Shown here: in pieces, positions 8,298 to 16,751 of the stretch
Numbering within the stretch: position 1 is the stretch's first letter
Layout: each line of letters opens with the position of its first letter
Source of the DNA: Vibrio gigantis
GTDB taxonomy: Bacteria > Pseudomonadota > Gammaproteobacteria > Enterobacterales > Vibrionaceae
Reading direction: 5' to 3'
Assembly (NCBI RefSeq): GCF_024347515.1
Contig: NZ_AP025492.1
Coordinates: 2,046,001 to 2,110,000 of the forward strand
Length of the DNA: 64,000 bases
Notes under the pieces: model-generated
Databases searched by the model: none
Seen by the model: only the letters and a program-made list of their open reading frames with translations
What the model was told of the DNA's origin: nothing
Position numbers and translations under genes: made by a program

Positions 8298-10070
8298 TTA
8301 GCTTTCAGCTGGTGTTACTTCGTCTTGCTTCTCGACCTTGTCGTCCACAGCTTTGACAAGCAGCAAACCAACAGAGAATACAATCAAGCCACAAAGAACG
8401 AACACCATGCGTCCCCACATTGGGTTAGGCAGTACGAACATGGTCATCACGCCGACACCCGCAACCGCGATAAGTGAACCCAACATACGACGTTGCTTGT
8501 TATCCAGTTTCTTCTGTTCATTACTTTCAGCAACCAATGGTGTCGCTAGGTTGTTGAAGAACTTGTCTACGTCTTTCTCACGGTGCTCAGCCAGAGGCTT
8601 GTAAAACAGTGTTGATAGTACGAAGAAGCCAGCAGTAAATACGATGTGACCAATAAGACCAATAGCCACTTTCAGGTCAGCCCACTCACGGCCTGTTAGC
8701 TCATTTAGACCGAACCAGTTTTGGATCATGTCAGCTGTGATAACGAAACCAACGAAGTAAGAAACCACACCACCGACAACTAGCGTGCCCCAGCCAGCCC
8801 AATCCGGTGTTTTACGGATGAAGAAGCCACAGAATGCTGGAATTGTCATAGGGAAGCCAATCAACGCGCCCACGTACATCATGGTGTCGAAAAGGCTCAG
8901 ACCTTTAAGAGAGTTGATGAATAGCGCAACTAAGATGATCGCGATGCCGAAGAAAGTAGACGTTAGTTTAGAAACAACCATTAGCTCTTTCTCTGTCGCT
9001 TTAGGGCGAAGAATCGGCTCGTAGAAGTTCTTAACGAAGATACCGGAGTTACGGTTTAGACCTGAATCCATTGAAGACATTGTTGCTGCAAACATAGCGG
9101 CAATCAGAAGACCAACCATACCTGCAGGCATGTATTCTTGAACAAAGTAAAGGTAAGCGAAGTCAGCGGCTTTGCTGCCAGCTTCTGGGTAGGCTGCTGC
9201 TAAATCAACACCTTGACCTGCCATGAACCAAGAAGGCATGAACCAGATGATTGGACCAAGCGTCATGAGTACACAAGCAAGCAGTGCTGCTTTACGTGCG
9301 TTGTTTGAATCTTTCGCAGCAAGGTAACGGTAAGAGTTAAGCATGTTGTTGGTGATGCTGAACTGCTTTAAGAAGATGAACACAGCCCAAATGCTGAAGA
9401 TGCTTAGGTAGTTAAGGTTGTCACCTGTAATGAACGAATCCGTTGGGAAATCGCTAACGATTTGCGTAACACCGCCACCGTGGTAAATCGCAACGACTGC
9501 ACATGTCACCGTTACCGCCATGATGATAACCATCTGCATAAAGTCAGACGCGATTACCGCCCAAGAGCCACCCGTCACTGACATGATCAGTACAACAAGA
9601 CCCGTTAGGATAATCGTCGTTGTCATATCAAAACCGAAGATACCCGATGCGATGATCGCCAGACCATTCAACCAGATACCTGCAGAGATAACGCTATTTG
9701 GCATACCAGACCAAGTGAATACTTGCTCATTCACTTTACCAAAACGCATACGAATCGCTTCAATTACCGTAACAACGCGCAGTTGGCGAAACTTAGGAGC
9801 GAAGTAAAGGTAGTTCATTAGGTAACCGAACGCGTTAGCGATGAAGATTATCGCTACCGCAAAACCATCGGTAAAAGCTTTACCTGCGGCACCAGTAAAT
9901 GTCCATGCACTGAACTGGGTCATGAATGCCGTAGCACCTACCATCCACCACAGCATGTTACCTCCCCCACGGAAGTAATCACTTGTCGTACTTGTAAACG
10001 TTCTAAACATCCACCCTATCGCAATTAAGAATAGGAAATAGATGCCAACTATCAGGGTATTGAGTTCCAT
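8298..10070 (-). CDS. SSS-family sodium:solute symporter (ToaA/ToaB-like, alginate products)
   Basis: A 590-residue inner-membrane protein with about 13-14 hydrophobic segments and the hallmarks of the solute:sodium symporter family (SDYFRGGG, SAWTFTGAAG, MSSMDSGLNRNSGIF). It closely resembles the product of the gene at 33159-34925. Related V. splendidus symporters (Toa) import unsaturated uronate or oligoalginate, and the neighbours here are alginate genes, so that role is a context-based inference. I start at ATG 10070, which has AAAAGG a few bases upstream; the GTG at 10109 would add 13 residues that the paralogue lacks. A perfect TTGTACTACAA operator lies exactly 61 bases before the start, the same distance as in the paralogue. 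The PL6 gene follows. Confidence 0.92.
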   Translation of the reverse strand: MELNTLIVGIYFLFLIAIGWMFRTFTSTTSDYFRGGGNMLWWMVGATAFMTQFSAWTFTGAAGKAFTDGFAVAIIFIANAFGYLMNYLYFAPKFRQLRVVTVIEAIRMRFGKVNEQVFTWSGMPNSVISAGIWLNGLAIIASGIFGFDMTTTIILTGLVVLIMSVTGGSWAVIASDFMQMVIIMAVTVTCAVVAIYHGGGVTQIVSDFPTDSFITGDNLNYLSIFSIWAVFIFLKQFSITNNMLNSYRYLAAKDSNNARKAALLACVLMTLGPIIWFMPSWFMAGQGVDLAAAYPEAGSKAADFAYLYFVQEYMPAGMVGLLIAAMFAATMSSMDSGLNRNSGIFVKNFYEPILRPKATEKELMVVSKLTSTFFGIAIILVALFINSLKGLSLFDTMMYVGALIGFPMTIPAFCGFFIRKTPDWAGWGTLVVGGVVSYFVGFVITADMIQNWFGLNELTGREWADLKVAIGLIGHIVFTAGFFVLSTLFYKPLAEHREKDVDKFFNNLATPLVAESNEQKKLDNKQRRMLGSLIAVAGVGVMTMFVLPNPMWGRMVFVLCGLIVFSVGLLLVKAVDDKVEKQDEVTPAES

Positions 10071-10131
10071 CTTTAAGACCTTTTTATTTATGTTTTTTGT
10101 TAGGGTCACTATAGACAGATGATAAGGATAT

Positions 10132-10142
10132 TTGTACTACAA
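10132..10142. promoter_or_regulatory. Perfect TTGTA-N-TACAA operator, symporter promoter
   Basis: TTGTACTACAA, a perfect odd palindrome 61 bases upstream of the symporter ATG at 10070. It matches the FadR-subfamily pattern TNGTNNNACNA. The likely binder is one or both GntR/FadR proteins encoded at 18827-19546 and 20005-20727. Confidence 0.75.
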
Positions 10143-10416
10143 TAATTTAAATGCGTGACAATGATCTTACAGTCCAACACCCAATTAATCATACAAGTGA
10201 TCGAGTTCAAATTTGCACCACCTGTGAGCACATTTCATCAACTTAGTGCAGACTCTAACGCCAAAAGCCTATCAAACCCTCGATAAACAAGAATAAAGTC
10301 ACTAGAATAACGATAATACTCATTAAAAATGGTTAATCGCTACTGAAAGTTTTCATATACGAACCGCAGAAACACCACTAAATATAGTTTATAAAAATGA
10401 ATTAACACGACACATT

Positions 10417-10427
10417 TGGTATTACAA
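10417..10427. promoter_or_regulatory. Operator-like site upstream of MORN-like gene
   Basis: TGGTATTACAA, with one mismatch to TTGTATTACAA, 166 bases before the ATG at 10594. It suggests that the repeat protein belongs to the alginate regulon. Confidence 0.5.
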
Positions 10428-10593
10428 ATAGCAGGGGATTTATAGTCAGATTTATCTTTGAAAAGTTCCCTTCATCAGACTGCTAATAATGAAAACTTGA
10501 AAACCACTATTAGATACTGACAGGGGTACACAGAAGTGAAATGCTTTTAACACACCCGTTACACTTTCCCCCGTCCAATAAAAAGGTGTCATT

Positions 10594-11205
10594 ATGAAGA
10601 AATACGTTCCAATCTTAATTGCTCTTAGTACGGTATCTTCTATGAGCTATGCAGCAACACCACGTGAAGATGCTGTTGACTACTTACAAATGCGAAAAGG
10701 CGTAGCTTACCAAGTAAACCATTCAAAACCCTTTACTGGGCAATTTGAAGAGAAGTTCGATAATGGCCAAGTTGCGACCCAAGCTCAGTTTGCCGATGGC
10801 TTAGAACTTGGTTTAGAAACTAACTGGTATCCGAATGGCCAAATCGCTTCTAAAGTTAACTACGTTAAAGGTGAGCTACAAGGCAAGGCTGAAACCTGGT
10901 ATCCAAACGGCCAGAAAAAAGCAGAACTCAATTACAAAGACAATGAACTATCAGGCACCGCCTCTCGCTGGTATCCCAACGGGGAACAAAGCCTAACAGC
11001 CGAATACAGCAACGGACAAAAAGATGGATTAGTAACGGACTACTATCCGAACGGTAATAAGGCTAGCCAAGCGAAGTTCGATGAAGGTGAAGTCGCTAAC
11101 GGAAAACTAACTCGCTGGAATACTAACGGTGACAAGGTTGAAGAACTCACCTTTAAAGACCACAAAGTCACGTCTAAACAGGTGTGGATGCCGACAGAAA
11201 GCTAA
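10594..11205 (+). CDS. Secreted MORN-like (MORN_2/YwqK-type) repeat protein
   Basis: A 203-residue protein with a Sec signal peptide (MKKYVPILIALSTVSSMSYA, cleavage after AYA/SYA) and then about six tandem repeats of 22-24 residues built on G..ET.WYPNGQ..... (NGQVATQ, YPNGQIASK, YPNGQKKAE, YPNGEQSLT, YPNGNKASQ, NTNGDKVEE). This is the MORN_2 pattern, found in YwqK-type proteins; no enzymatic motif is present. The start follows AAAAAGGTG. A near-consensus alginate operator upstream and the flanking symporter and chemoreceptor suggest a periplasmic or surface role during alginate growth, but the function is not known. Confidence 0.8.
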   Translation: MKKYVPILIALSTVSSMSYAATPREDAVDYLQMRKGVAYQVNHSKPFTGQFEEKFDNGQVATQAQFADGLELGLETNWYPNGQIASKVNYVKGELQGKAETWYPNGQKKAELNYKDNELSGTASRWYPNGEQSLTAEYSNGQKDGLVTDYYPNGNKASQAKFDEGEVANGKLTRWNTNGDKVEELTFKDHKVTSKQVWMPTES

Positions 11206-11276
11206 TATTAAAGAACGGCTCTCTCGTTGTTCTTCTCCAAGAGCTCATCGACTCGAGTTAAACAAAAAACCAAGAG

Positions 11277-11300
11277 CATTCATGTGACTAAGCATGAATG
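11277..11300 (+). terminator. Probable terminator after MORN-like gene
   Basis: 8-bp stem CATTCATG/CATGAATG, extendable through CAAGAG/TTCGTTG, followed after a few bases by CTTTTTC. Confidence 0.55.
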
Positions 11301-11582
11301 TTCGTTGCTTTTTCACCATCTCTTTTGAGTACCACTCCCCTCACCACATTCGTCGAACCTTACCTCTTCCCATTTACTATATATTTACAACACCCCACCT
11401 AGTGATAAAACAATCACCAATAGCTATTGAAAATAATAAATATTTAACTTGCACACAACCTTTTCATAAAATACTGTAAGCAAACGTTTCCGTTGCGAGT
11501 CAGTTCTCAGTTATCCGCTCGCAGATAAGAGAAACAAGATTCCGAAATACGTTCTTGAGTCTTATAGCTTTGGTGCTTGCCT

Positions 11583-13136
11583 ATGAAAATTAAAACCTCC
11601 CTTTTTAGCCTTGCTTGTTTATCCATTATCTCTTTATTGGTTGTCGTTTCATTTACTGAAATGGTCAATTTAAAACTGATTAAACTAGAGAAAACCCTGA
11701 TCAAGGTGAAGTCGCTAGAAGTTTCTATGCTTCAACTGAACCGAACGGAACTAGAGTTTCTGATCAGTCATGACAAAACCCTCAAGCCTGAATTCACCAA
11801 AGAGTATTCACACTTCCAAAAATTGATGAGTGGCTTTTCTGTTTTACTTGAAGAGTCGGACATATCAGTCCCTGAGTTAGATAAGCTGAATCGAGAAGTA
11901 AAGCAATACGACAAAGACTTTTCCTTGATGGTAGACGCGATAGACCGCGACCCAGCGAAGGTCAGTGACTTGAAATCAGAAATGAAAACGCTGTTTAAAG
12001 ATATCATCTCTATATTCACTAACGTTGAAGGCCGTTTAGAACAACAAGTTGAATCGATTCAACAAACCATTACTACGTTTATTGTGAGTTCAGTTATTGC
12101 CGTCACTGTATTGCTAATGGCCTTATCCTTTGGGATCTCATCACGTATCACTAAGAAGATAGCCTCGTTAAACGCAACCATGTTGCTTGTATCCCAACAA
12201 CGTGACTTTACCGTAAAGGCGGAAGACAGCGGCTCAGATGAAATTGCGGATATTGCCAAATCATTTAACACCGTACTAGAAGATATTCGCCAACTTGTTG
12301 GTCAAGTGCAGGGGTCTATTAAAGAGCTGGGCAACATTTCTAACCAGTTACAACACGACGGTATCGAAGTGGAAAGCGCTTTGAATAAACAGCAACAACA
12401 AACAGAAAATATTGCGACTGCGATAAACCAAATGGGCAGCAATATCCAAAATGTGGCAACCAACAGTGAAAACGCGTCATCAAACGCACGAACCAGTTTC
12501 GCAACCGCGAATGATGGGCTGAACGACGTAGCCTTCACCCGAGACACAATCAATACCCTTTCAACTGACCTAGTAAGTGCGAGTGAAGAAGTGAATCGCC
12601 TTTCTGTTCACTCAGAGAAGATCAATACTGTACTAGAGGTGATTAAAGACATTGCTGAACAAACTAATCTACTCGCTTTGAATGCAGCAATTGAAGCGGC
12701 TCGCGCAGGAGAGCAAGGCCGTGGTTTTGCGGTCGTGGCTGATGAGGTAAGAACCTTGGCAGGAAGGACACAGCTTTCAACCGAAGAGATATCAAGCATT
12801 ATTCAAGGGGTTCAAGATCAAACCCAAATGGTGGTTAATACAATTCAAAATTGTTGTGAAAAAGGCAACAGCAGTGTCGACTCTTGTGAGAAAGCACATT
12901 CAAGAATCACATCGGTTATCGCCGATATGGAAACCATTCTAAATAATAGTTTAGAAGTATCCAATGCCATGAAAGAGCAAAGTGAGGTCACGTCAGAGAT
13001 CATCGAAAACGTAGATGGCATCAAACAGCTGACCATCACGAATGTAAAAAGCGCTTCAAAAAATGCGGCTTCTGCAACTTCAGTTGTAGAGCAAACAAAC
13101 TCACTTGAACGCGCTGTCATTAACCTAAAAGCCTAG
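11583..13136 (+). CDS. Methyl-accepting chemotaxis protein
   Basis: A 517-residue transmembrane chemoreceptor. TM1 covers about residues 5-27, a short periplasmic four-helix-type sensor about 28-162, TM2 about 164-185 ([18 protein letters not shown]), then HAMP and a long signalling coiled coil. The CheA/CheW-binding tip is clear at about 355-385 ([20 protein letters not shown], followed by [14 protein letters not shown]). No C-terminal CheR pentapeptide is present. The ATG at 11583 has only a weak ribosome site; TTG 11577 is the alternative. It sits between two alginate-related genes, so alginate products are possible attractants, but the sensor domain gives no ligand clue. Confidence 0.92.
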   Translation: MKIKTSLFSLACLSIISLLVVVSFTEMVNLKLIKLEKTLIKVKSLEVSMLQLNRTELEFLISHDKTLKPEFTKEYSHFQKLMSGFSVLLEESDISVPELDKLNREVKQYDKDFSLMVDAIDRDPAKVSDLKSEMKTLFKDIISIFTNVEGRLEQQVESIQQTITTFIVSSVIAVTVLLMALSFGISSRITKKIASLNATMLLVSQQRDFTVKAEDSGSDEIADIAKSFNTVLEDIRQLVGQVQGSIKELGNISNQLQHDGIEVESALNKQQQQTENIATAINQMGSNIQNVATNSENASSNARTSFATANDGLNDVAFTRDTINTLSTDLVSASEEVNRLSVHSEKINTVLEVIKDIAEQTNLLALNAAIEAARAGEQGRGFAVVADEVRTLAGRTQLSTEEISSIIQGVQDQTQMVVNTIQNCCEKGNSSVDSCEKAHSRITSVIADMETILNNSLEVSNAMKEQSEVTSEIIENVDGIKQLTITNVKSASKNAASATSVVEQTNSLERAVINLKA

Positions 13137-13203
13137 TTCTTGGGTCGTGCTTCCAGGCTTATTGATCCTCAAGCTACTCTTTACTCAAATTTCAGATAAA
13201 AAA

Positions 13204-13234
13204 ACGCTCATGTTGCCTGTATCAACATGAGCGT
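13204..13234 (-). terminator. Strong hairpin with U-tract on the minus strand
   Basis: Perfect 12-bp stem ACGCTCATGTTG/CAACATGAGCGT. The T-run (TTTTTT) follows only on the minus strand, so it ends leftward transcription, which would come from 13.3-13.6 kb; it may also stop the chemoreceptor mRNA weakly. Confidence 0.7.
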
Positions 13235-13334
13235 AAAGGCAGATCTTCACTACCATCTCCTACCTTTCTAAATGAAAGCAGAAGTTATAATTAGAATAGT
13301 TGGGAGCAATAATCAAAATGCTCTTGCAAGCACT

Positions 13335-13562
13335 TCAACGATTTCTTCTTTTCATCGATTTTAGAGAGATGTTAACCGTCTTAACTAAATTCGATTCTAT
13401 ATAGCAGGCGATGTCACTGCCTTGCCTACGACATTTCAAACCAGCTCTGATTGAAGCTTTAATCACCTCAAGCAAATGCCTCGTCCTTTGAACTATCCGT
13501 TCCTCTATCGACTTTACTTCACTACTTAACGCCTCTTTATTGAATCTACATATATTCAACAT
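13335..13562 (-). CDS. Doubtful small hypothetical protein (75 aa)
   Basis: A basic, helical-looking 75-residue ORF (MLNICRFNKEALSSEVKSIE...). There is no recognisable domain and no clear ribosome site. The only support is the minus-strand terminator about 100 bases downstream and the lack of any other gene in the 13137-13858 gap. It may equally be a leftover or an untranslated RNA. Confidence 0.25.
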   Translation of the reverse strand: MLNICRFNKEALSSEVKSIEERIVQRTRHLLEVIKASIRAGLKCRRQGSDIACYIESNLVKTVNISLKSMKRRNR

Positions 13563-13612
13563 ACGAAAGATAAGTGTTGCTACATAAAGTTAGTAAACAA
13601 TAATGTATTACA

Positions 13613-13623
13613 AATAAAAGTAA
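13613..13623. promoter_or_regulatory. Operator-like site, distal, upstream of PF05426 lyase
   Basis: ATGTATTACAA, one mismatch to TTGTATTACAA, 235 bases before the lyase ATG at 13859. Confidence 0.45.
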
Positions 13624-13823
13624 CATCTAAAGATTCAATTTTTTGCTGTAGCGCACATTTATTGATAAACAAGAACTTTACAAACAGGCTCAACAAGACA
13701 AATTAACCAACAAAAACAATGAAATACACCGACCCTTGACTTTGTAACCCTTTGTAAATAGTGGTTTTGTCACTACAACACGATCTAATTCACAGATCAT
13801 CACGCCTCGGATCGCTACCATAT

Positions 13824-13834
13824 TTGTATTATTT
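13824..13834. promoter_or_regulatory. Operator-like site, proximal, upstream of PF05426 lyase
   Basis: TTGTATTATTT, an intact left half and degenerate right half, 24 bases before the ATG at 13859. The same 11-mer occurs in front of the second GntR gene (19843-19853). Confidence 0.5.
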
Positions 13835-13858
13835 TAATTCAAAACAAAAGGCGTAAAT

Positions 13859-15118
13859 ATGAAAGCCCCCCGACTCCTACATCTGGCTGCCTGTATTGGT
13901 GCTATCACTTTTGGTTCACAAGCTATGGCCGCTGAATTCGTTTTCCTCGATGAGGCAACATTAGAAGCGAACCGTACTCTTCTTCAGTCAGATAAAGCGT
14001 CTGATTCAATGAAAGATGCTTACACCAAGCTAATTGAAGAAGCAGAACTAGCTATGAACGATGGTCCTTTCAGCGTTGCTGATAAAGGCATGGTTCCACC
14101 AAGCGGCAGCAAAAACGATTACATGAGCATCAGCCCTTACTGGTGGCCTGATGAATCAAAAGAAGATGGGCTTCCGTGGATACGCCATGACGGAAAAACT
14201 AACCCAGCATCAAAAACTGACGAAACTGACTCAAAACGTATTGGCCACTTCACCCGTTCTGTTCGCGCATTAGCGATCGCCTACTACTTTAGCCAAGACG
14301 AAAAATACGCTCAGCAAGGTATCGAATATGTAAGAACTTGGTTCTTCAATGAAGATACGAAGATGAATCCGAACGTGAACTACGGACAAGGTGTACCTGG
14401 TGTTGCTGAAGGTCGCCGCGGTGGAATCATCGATACCAGAACACTGACTGATCGCATGCTGGATTCAATCGCCATTCTGTCTCAATCACCAACGTGGACT
14501 GAGTCTGATGAAACACAAATCACTCAGTGGTACAGCGAATATCTAGATTGGTTAATCATCGATGATCTGTCTGGTGGCCCTAAAGGCGAAGCTTACGCAG
14601 AAAACAACCACGGCACTTGGTACGACTATCAAGTAGCAGGCGTTTCTTACTTTATTGGTAACGACGCACTGGCTAAGCAGATGGTTCAGAAAGGCAAGAT
14701 GCGTATCGACACACAATTCGAGAAAGACGGCTCTCAGCCTCACGAAATCGAACGCACACGTGCTTACCACTACCACTACTTCAGCCTAGATCCATTGGTC
14801 GGTATGGCTCAGATCGGTGACAAAGTCGGTATCGACCTCTGGAACTACACAAACAAAAAAGGTGGCTCTTTAGACACAGGCATTCAGCTAATGGCTGACT
14901 ACAACGACCTGTCTAAAGAGTGGCCATACACACAAAAAGATGAACGTCGTCGCGTTGAACGCATGACTCCGCTTTACCTGAAAGCTGGTGTTGCTATGGA
15001 AAACCCGGAGTGGGTGAAACTGGCAACAGAGACTGATTTCAGCGAGTTCACGGTTAAGAAGAACCTAGCGGAAGTTTGGGCTCAACGAGACATAGAACTG
15101 CTTTACCCACAACTTTAA
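13859..15118 (+). CDS. Secreted alginate lyase, PF05426 type (PL5/PL38-like)
   Basis: A 419-residue protein with a Sec signal peptide (cleavage about AMA-AEF, residue 25) and an all-helical alginate-lyase domain. Landmarks are SPYWWPDES (92-100), DGKTNPAS (111-118), a conserved NNHGTWYDY (249-257) and RTRAYHYHY (299-307); the NNH and Tyr-rich motifs carry the catalytic Asn/His/Tyr in this superfamily. The WWPD...DG.TNP and NNHGTWYD pattern resembles PL38-type proteins more than classic AlgL (NNHSYW), but I cannot separate the two by eye. It is likely periplasmic, cutting alginate or its oligomers. The ribosome site is AAAAGGCG. A porin gene follows after 75 bases, probably in the same operon, and two operator-like sites precede it. 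Confidence 0.85.
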   Translation: MKAPRLLHLAACIGAITFGSQAMAAEFVFLDEATLEANRTLLQSDKASDSMKDAYTKLIEEAELAMNDGPFSVADKGMVPPSGSKNDYMSISPYWWPDESKEDGLPWIRHDGKTNPASKTDETDSKRIGHFTRSVRALAIAYYFSQDEKYAQQGIEYVRTWFFNEDTKMNPNVNYGQGVPGVAEGRRGGIIDTRTLTDRMLDSIAILSQSPTWTESDETQITQWYSEYLDWLIIDDLSGGPKGEAYAENNHGTWYDYQVAGVSYFIGNDALAKQMVQKGKMRIDTQFEKDGSQPHEIERTRAYHYHYFSLDPLVGMAQIGDKVGIDLWNYTNKKGGSLDTGIQLMADYNDLSKEWPYTQKDERRRVERMTPLYLKAGVAMENPEWVKLATETDFSEFTVKKNLAEVWAQRDIELLYPQL

Positions 15119-15193
15119 TCCCAATACGACAAGGGGCTCAATGTCAGCCCCTTAAACAACCATTTTTTATTTAGATACAGTGGAAACAATAAA

Positions 15194-15868
15194 ATGATAA
15201 AAAACAATAAGATTACTTTAGCGATCGTAGCAACTCTTTTTGCTGGCAGTGTTTCTGCCGCTTCACTTGATGCCCGCCAAGAGTACAAGCACGGTTCAGA
15301 AGACTGGGCAAGCCGTATCAAAATGAGCGGCTCTGTAGACAACCATTTCTTTGGTGCTGAAATGAAGCAAAAAGGTAAGCCTTTCTCTGAGTGGGAAGCT
15401 GCGGACAACGAGTTTGAATACGGCTACAAATTCAAAATCAGCGATCACTGGTTAATCCAACCAAGTATGCCAGTAACATTTGGTTCTGATAGCGTAACCT
15501 ACAAACCACAAGTACGTGTTCAATACTCTTTCGATTCAGGTGTTAAAGCGAAGCTTCGCTACCGTCACGAGTTCCGTGACTACAACTCTGATTCTTCAAA
15601 CGACAACAAGAACCGCAGTAAAGTAACGGGTAACATCGATTACAACTGGAATGCTTGGCAGTTTGGCTTTGAAGCTAACTACGCAGAAGACTTCATTGAT
15701 AACGAGTGGACTGGCGGCGGCGGTGCTGACAACGAGTGGGATTACAACGTTAAAGTTGGTTACAAAGAGGCTGACTGGAGCTGGCGTCCATACGTTGAGT
15801 TCGGTAACGTTCAAGACAGCCGTGACCGTCAACTACGTAGCCGTGTAGGTATTACTTACAGCTTCTAA
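15194..15868 (+). CDS. KdgM-type oligouronate-specific outer-membrane porin
   Basis: A 224-residue protein with a signal peptide (cleavage after VSA, about residue 22) and alternating amphipathic strands ending in a C-terminal Phe (GITYSF), the usual outer-membrane beta-barrel ending. The start SLDARQEYKHGSEDWASRIK and the paired Arg-rich strands (AKLRYRHEFRDYN) match the KdgM/KdgN porins, small 12-strand channels for acidic oligosaccharides. In this context the substrate should be oligoalginate. It lies 75 bases after the PF05426 lyase gene and is followed by a strong terminator, so the two make a bicistronic unit. Confidence 0.9.
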   Translation: MIKNNKITLAIVATLFAGSVSAASLDARQEYKHGSEDWASRIKMSGSVDNHFFGAEMKQKGKPFSEWEAADNEFEYGYKFKISDHWLIQPSMPVTFGSDSVTYKPQVRVQYSFDSGVKAKLRYRHEFRDYNSDSSNDNKNRSKVTGNIDYNWNAWQFGFEANYAEDFIDNEWTGGGGADNEWDYNVKVGYKEADWSWRPYVEFGNVQDSRDRQLRSRVGITYSF

Positions 15869-15927
15869 GCTGCACGCTACATGAAAAATCTAAGATAATT
15901 ACTGTCCTAATTTTCTAAGACCTCAAC

Positions 15928-15953
15928 AAAAGCCAGCTTGTTCGCTGGCTTTT
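15928..15953. terminator. Terminator after porin gene
   Basis: 10-bp perfect stem AAAAGCCAGC/GCTGGCTTTT, 6-base loop, then CTCCTTT; bidirectional, facing the exonuclease operon that ends at 16008. Confidence 0.88.
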
Positions 15954-16007
15954 CTCCTTTCCAACCGGTTTATTCGAATAGGAATCGAGCACTTAAAAAT
16001 TTTGCTC

Positions 16008-16751
16008 TTAATGACTGATTCGATAAAGAAATGCAACGGTCACTTCATCGTTAGGCACCACTCGCCTCTGTTGAGCTAAAAACAATTCTGCTGTTGAAAC
16101 AGCATCGGCTAATGCATTGTGGCTATTGTACTCAGGAAGCCCGTACCTTTCGCGAGTGCCAGCCAGAGTTAAGTTTACTTCTTCATGGTTGCTGATCGCT
16201 TTCTCCATGCTCTTTTCGATACACAATGTATCAAGCCAAAGCAAAGGAATCGCTCTTAAACCGTAGCAACGAAGAAGATATTGGCTAATGAACTTCTCTT
16301 CAACTACACAAGCATGCGCAACAATAATCTTGCCTTTTGCGGCTTCGAAAAATGTCAGCATCGCATCATGAATAGATGCCCCCTCTTCCAACATTTGTGG
16401 CGTAATATGATTAATAACAGCGGTTTCGGCGTTTATCTGTGAGTCGTTATTGAGATAGATATGCTTGACTGAAGCCAAATCGATTCTTCCCTTAACCACA
16501 TCGACCCACCCCATAGATAAGATGAGGTCTTGCTCGCTGTCTAAGCCTGTTGTTTCAAGGTCCAAAACAATGTATTCGCTGTCTTTAGCCAAGTCCGTCA
16601 TTTCAGGACAAGGCTGCTCTACGAGATCATGTAATGCTTCTGGCAGCTTAACCGTGCCCAGATATTGCTTACGTTTACGTTTGATTCGCTCAAGCGGGTG
16701 AAAATAGTTCAGCATTTGTTTTAAACATTTCTTCATTGAACATGACTTCAT
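16008..16751 (-). CDS. DnaQ-like DEDDh 3'-5' exonuclease
   Basis: A 247-residue protein with a basic N-terminus and a DEDDh exonuclease domain: DLETTG (64-69) supplies the first Asp and Glu, a later IIVAHACVVEEKF segment corresponds to Exo II, and HNALADA provides the closing His and Asp. It is expected to trim DNA or RNA 3' ends; it is not the full polymerase III epsilon subunit context. Its ATG overlaps the stop of the upstream DUF294 gene by one base (TAATG), a tight translational coupling. The same exonuclease plus cNMP/CBS/DUF294 pair is common in Vibrio and relatives, often beside acetate genes, which are absent here. Confidence 0.9.
   Translation of the reverse strand: MKSCSMKKCLKQMLNYFHPLERIKRKRKQYLGTVKLPEALHDLVEQPCPEMTDLAKDSEYIVLDLETTGLDSEQDLILSMGWVDVVKGRIDLASVKHIYLNNDSQINAETAVINHITPQMLEEGASIHDAMLTFFEAAKGKIIVAHACVVEEKFISQYLLRCYGLRAIPLLWLDTLCIEKSMEKAISNHEEVNLTLAGTRERYGLPEYNSHNALADAVSTAELFLAQQRRVVPNDEVTVAFLYRISH

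Larger units (their letters stand above)
10071..10593. other. Divergent control region between symporter and MORN-like gene
   Basis: About 520 AT-rich bases without a gene. It holds two copies of the locus operator (10132-10142 perfect, 10417-10427 one mismatch) and probably two outward promoters. Confidence 0.6.

Noticed and set aside
14552..14776. Minus-strand ORF inside the PF05426 lyase gene
   Set aside because: Shadow of a well-supported gene in the other frame.
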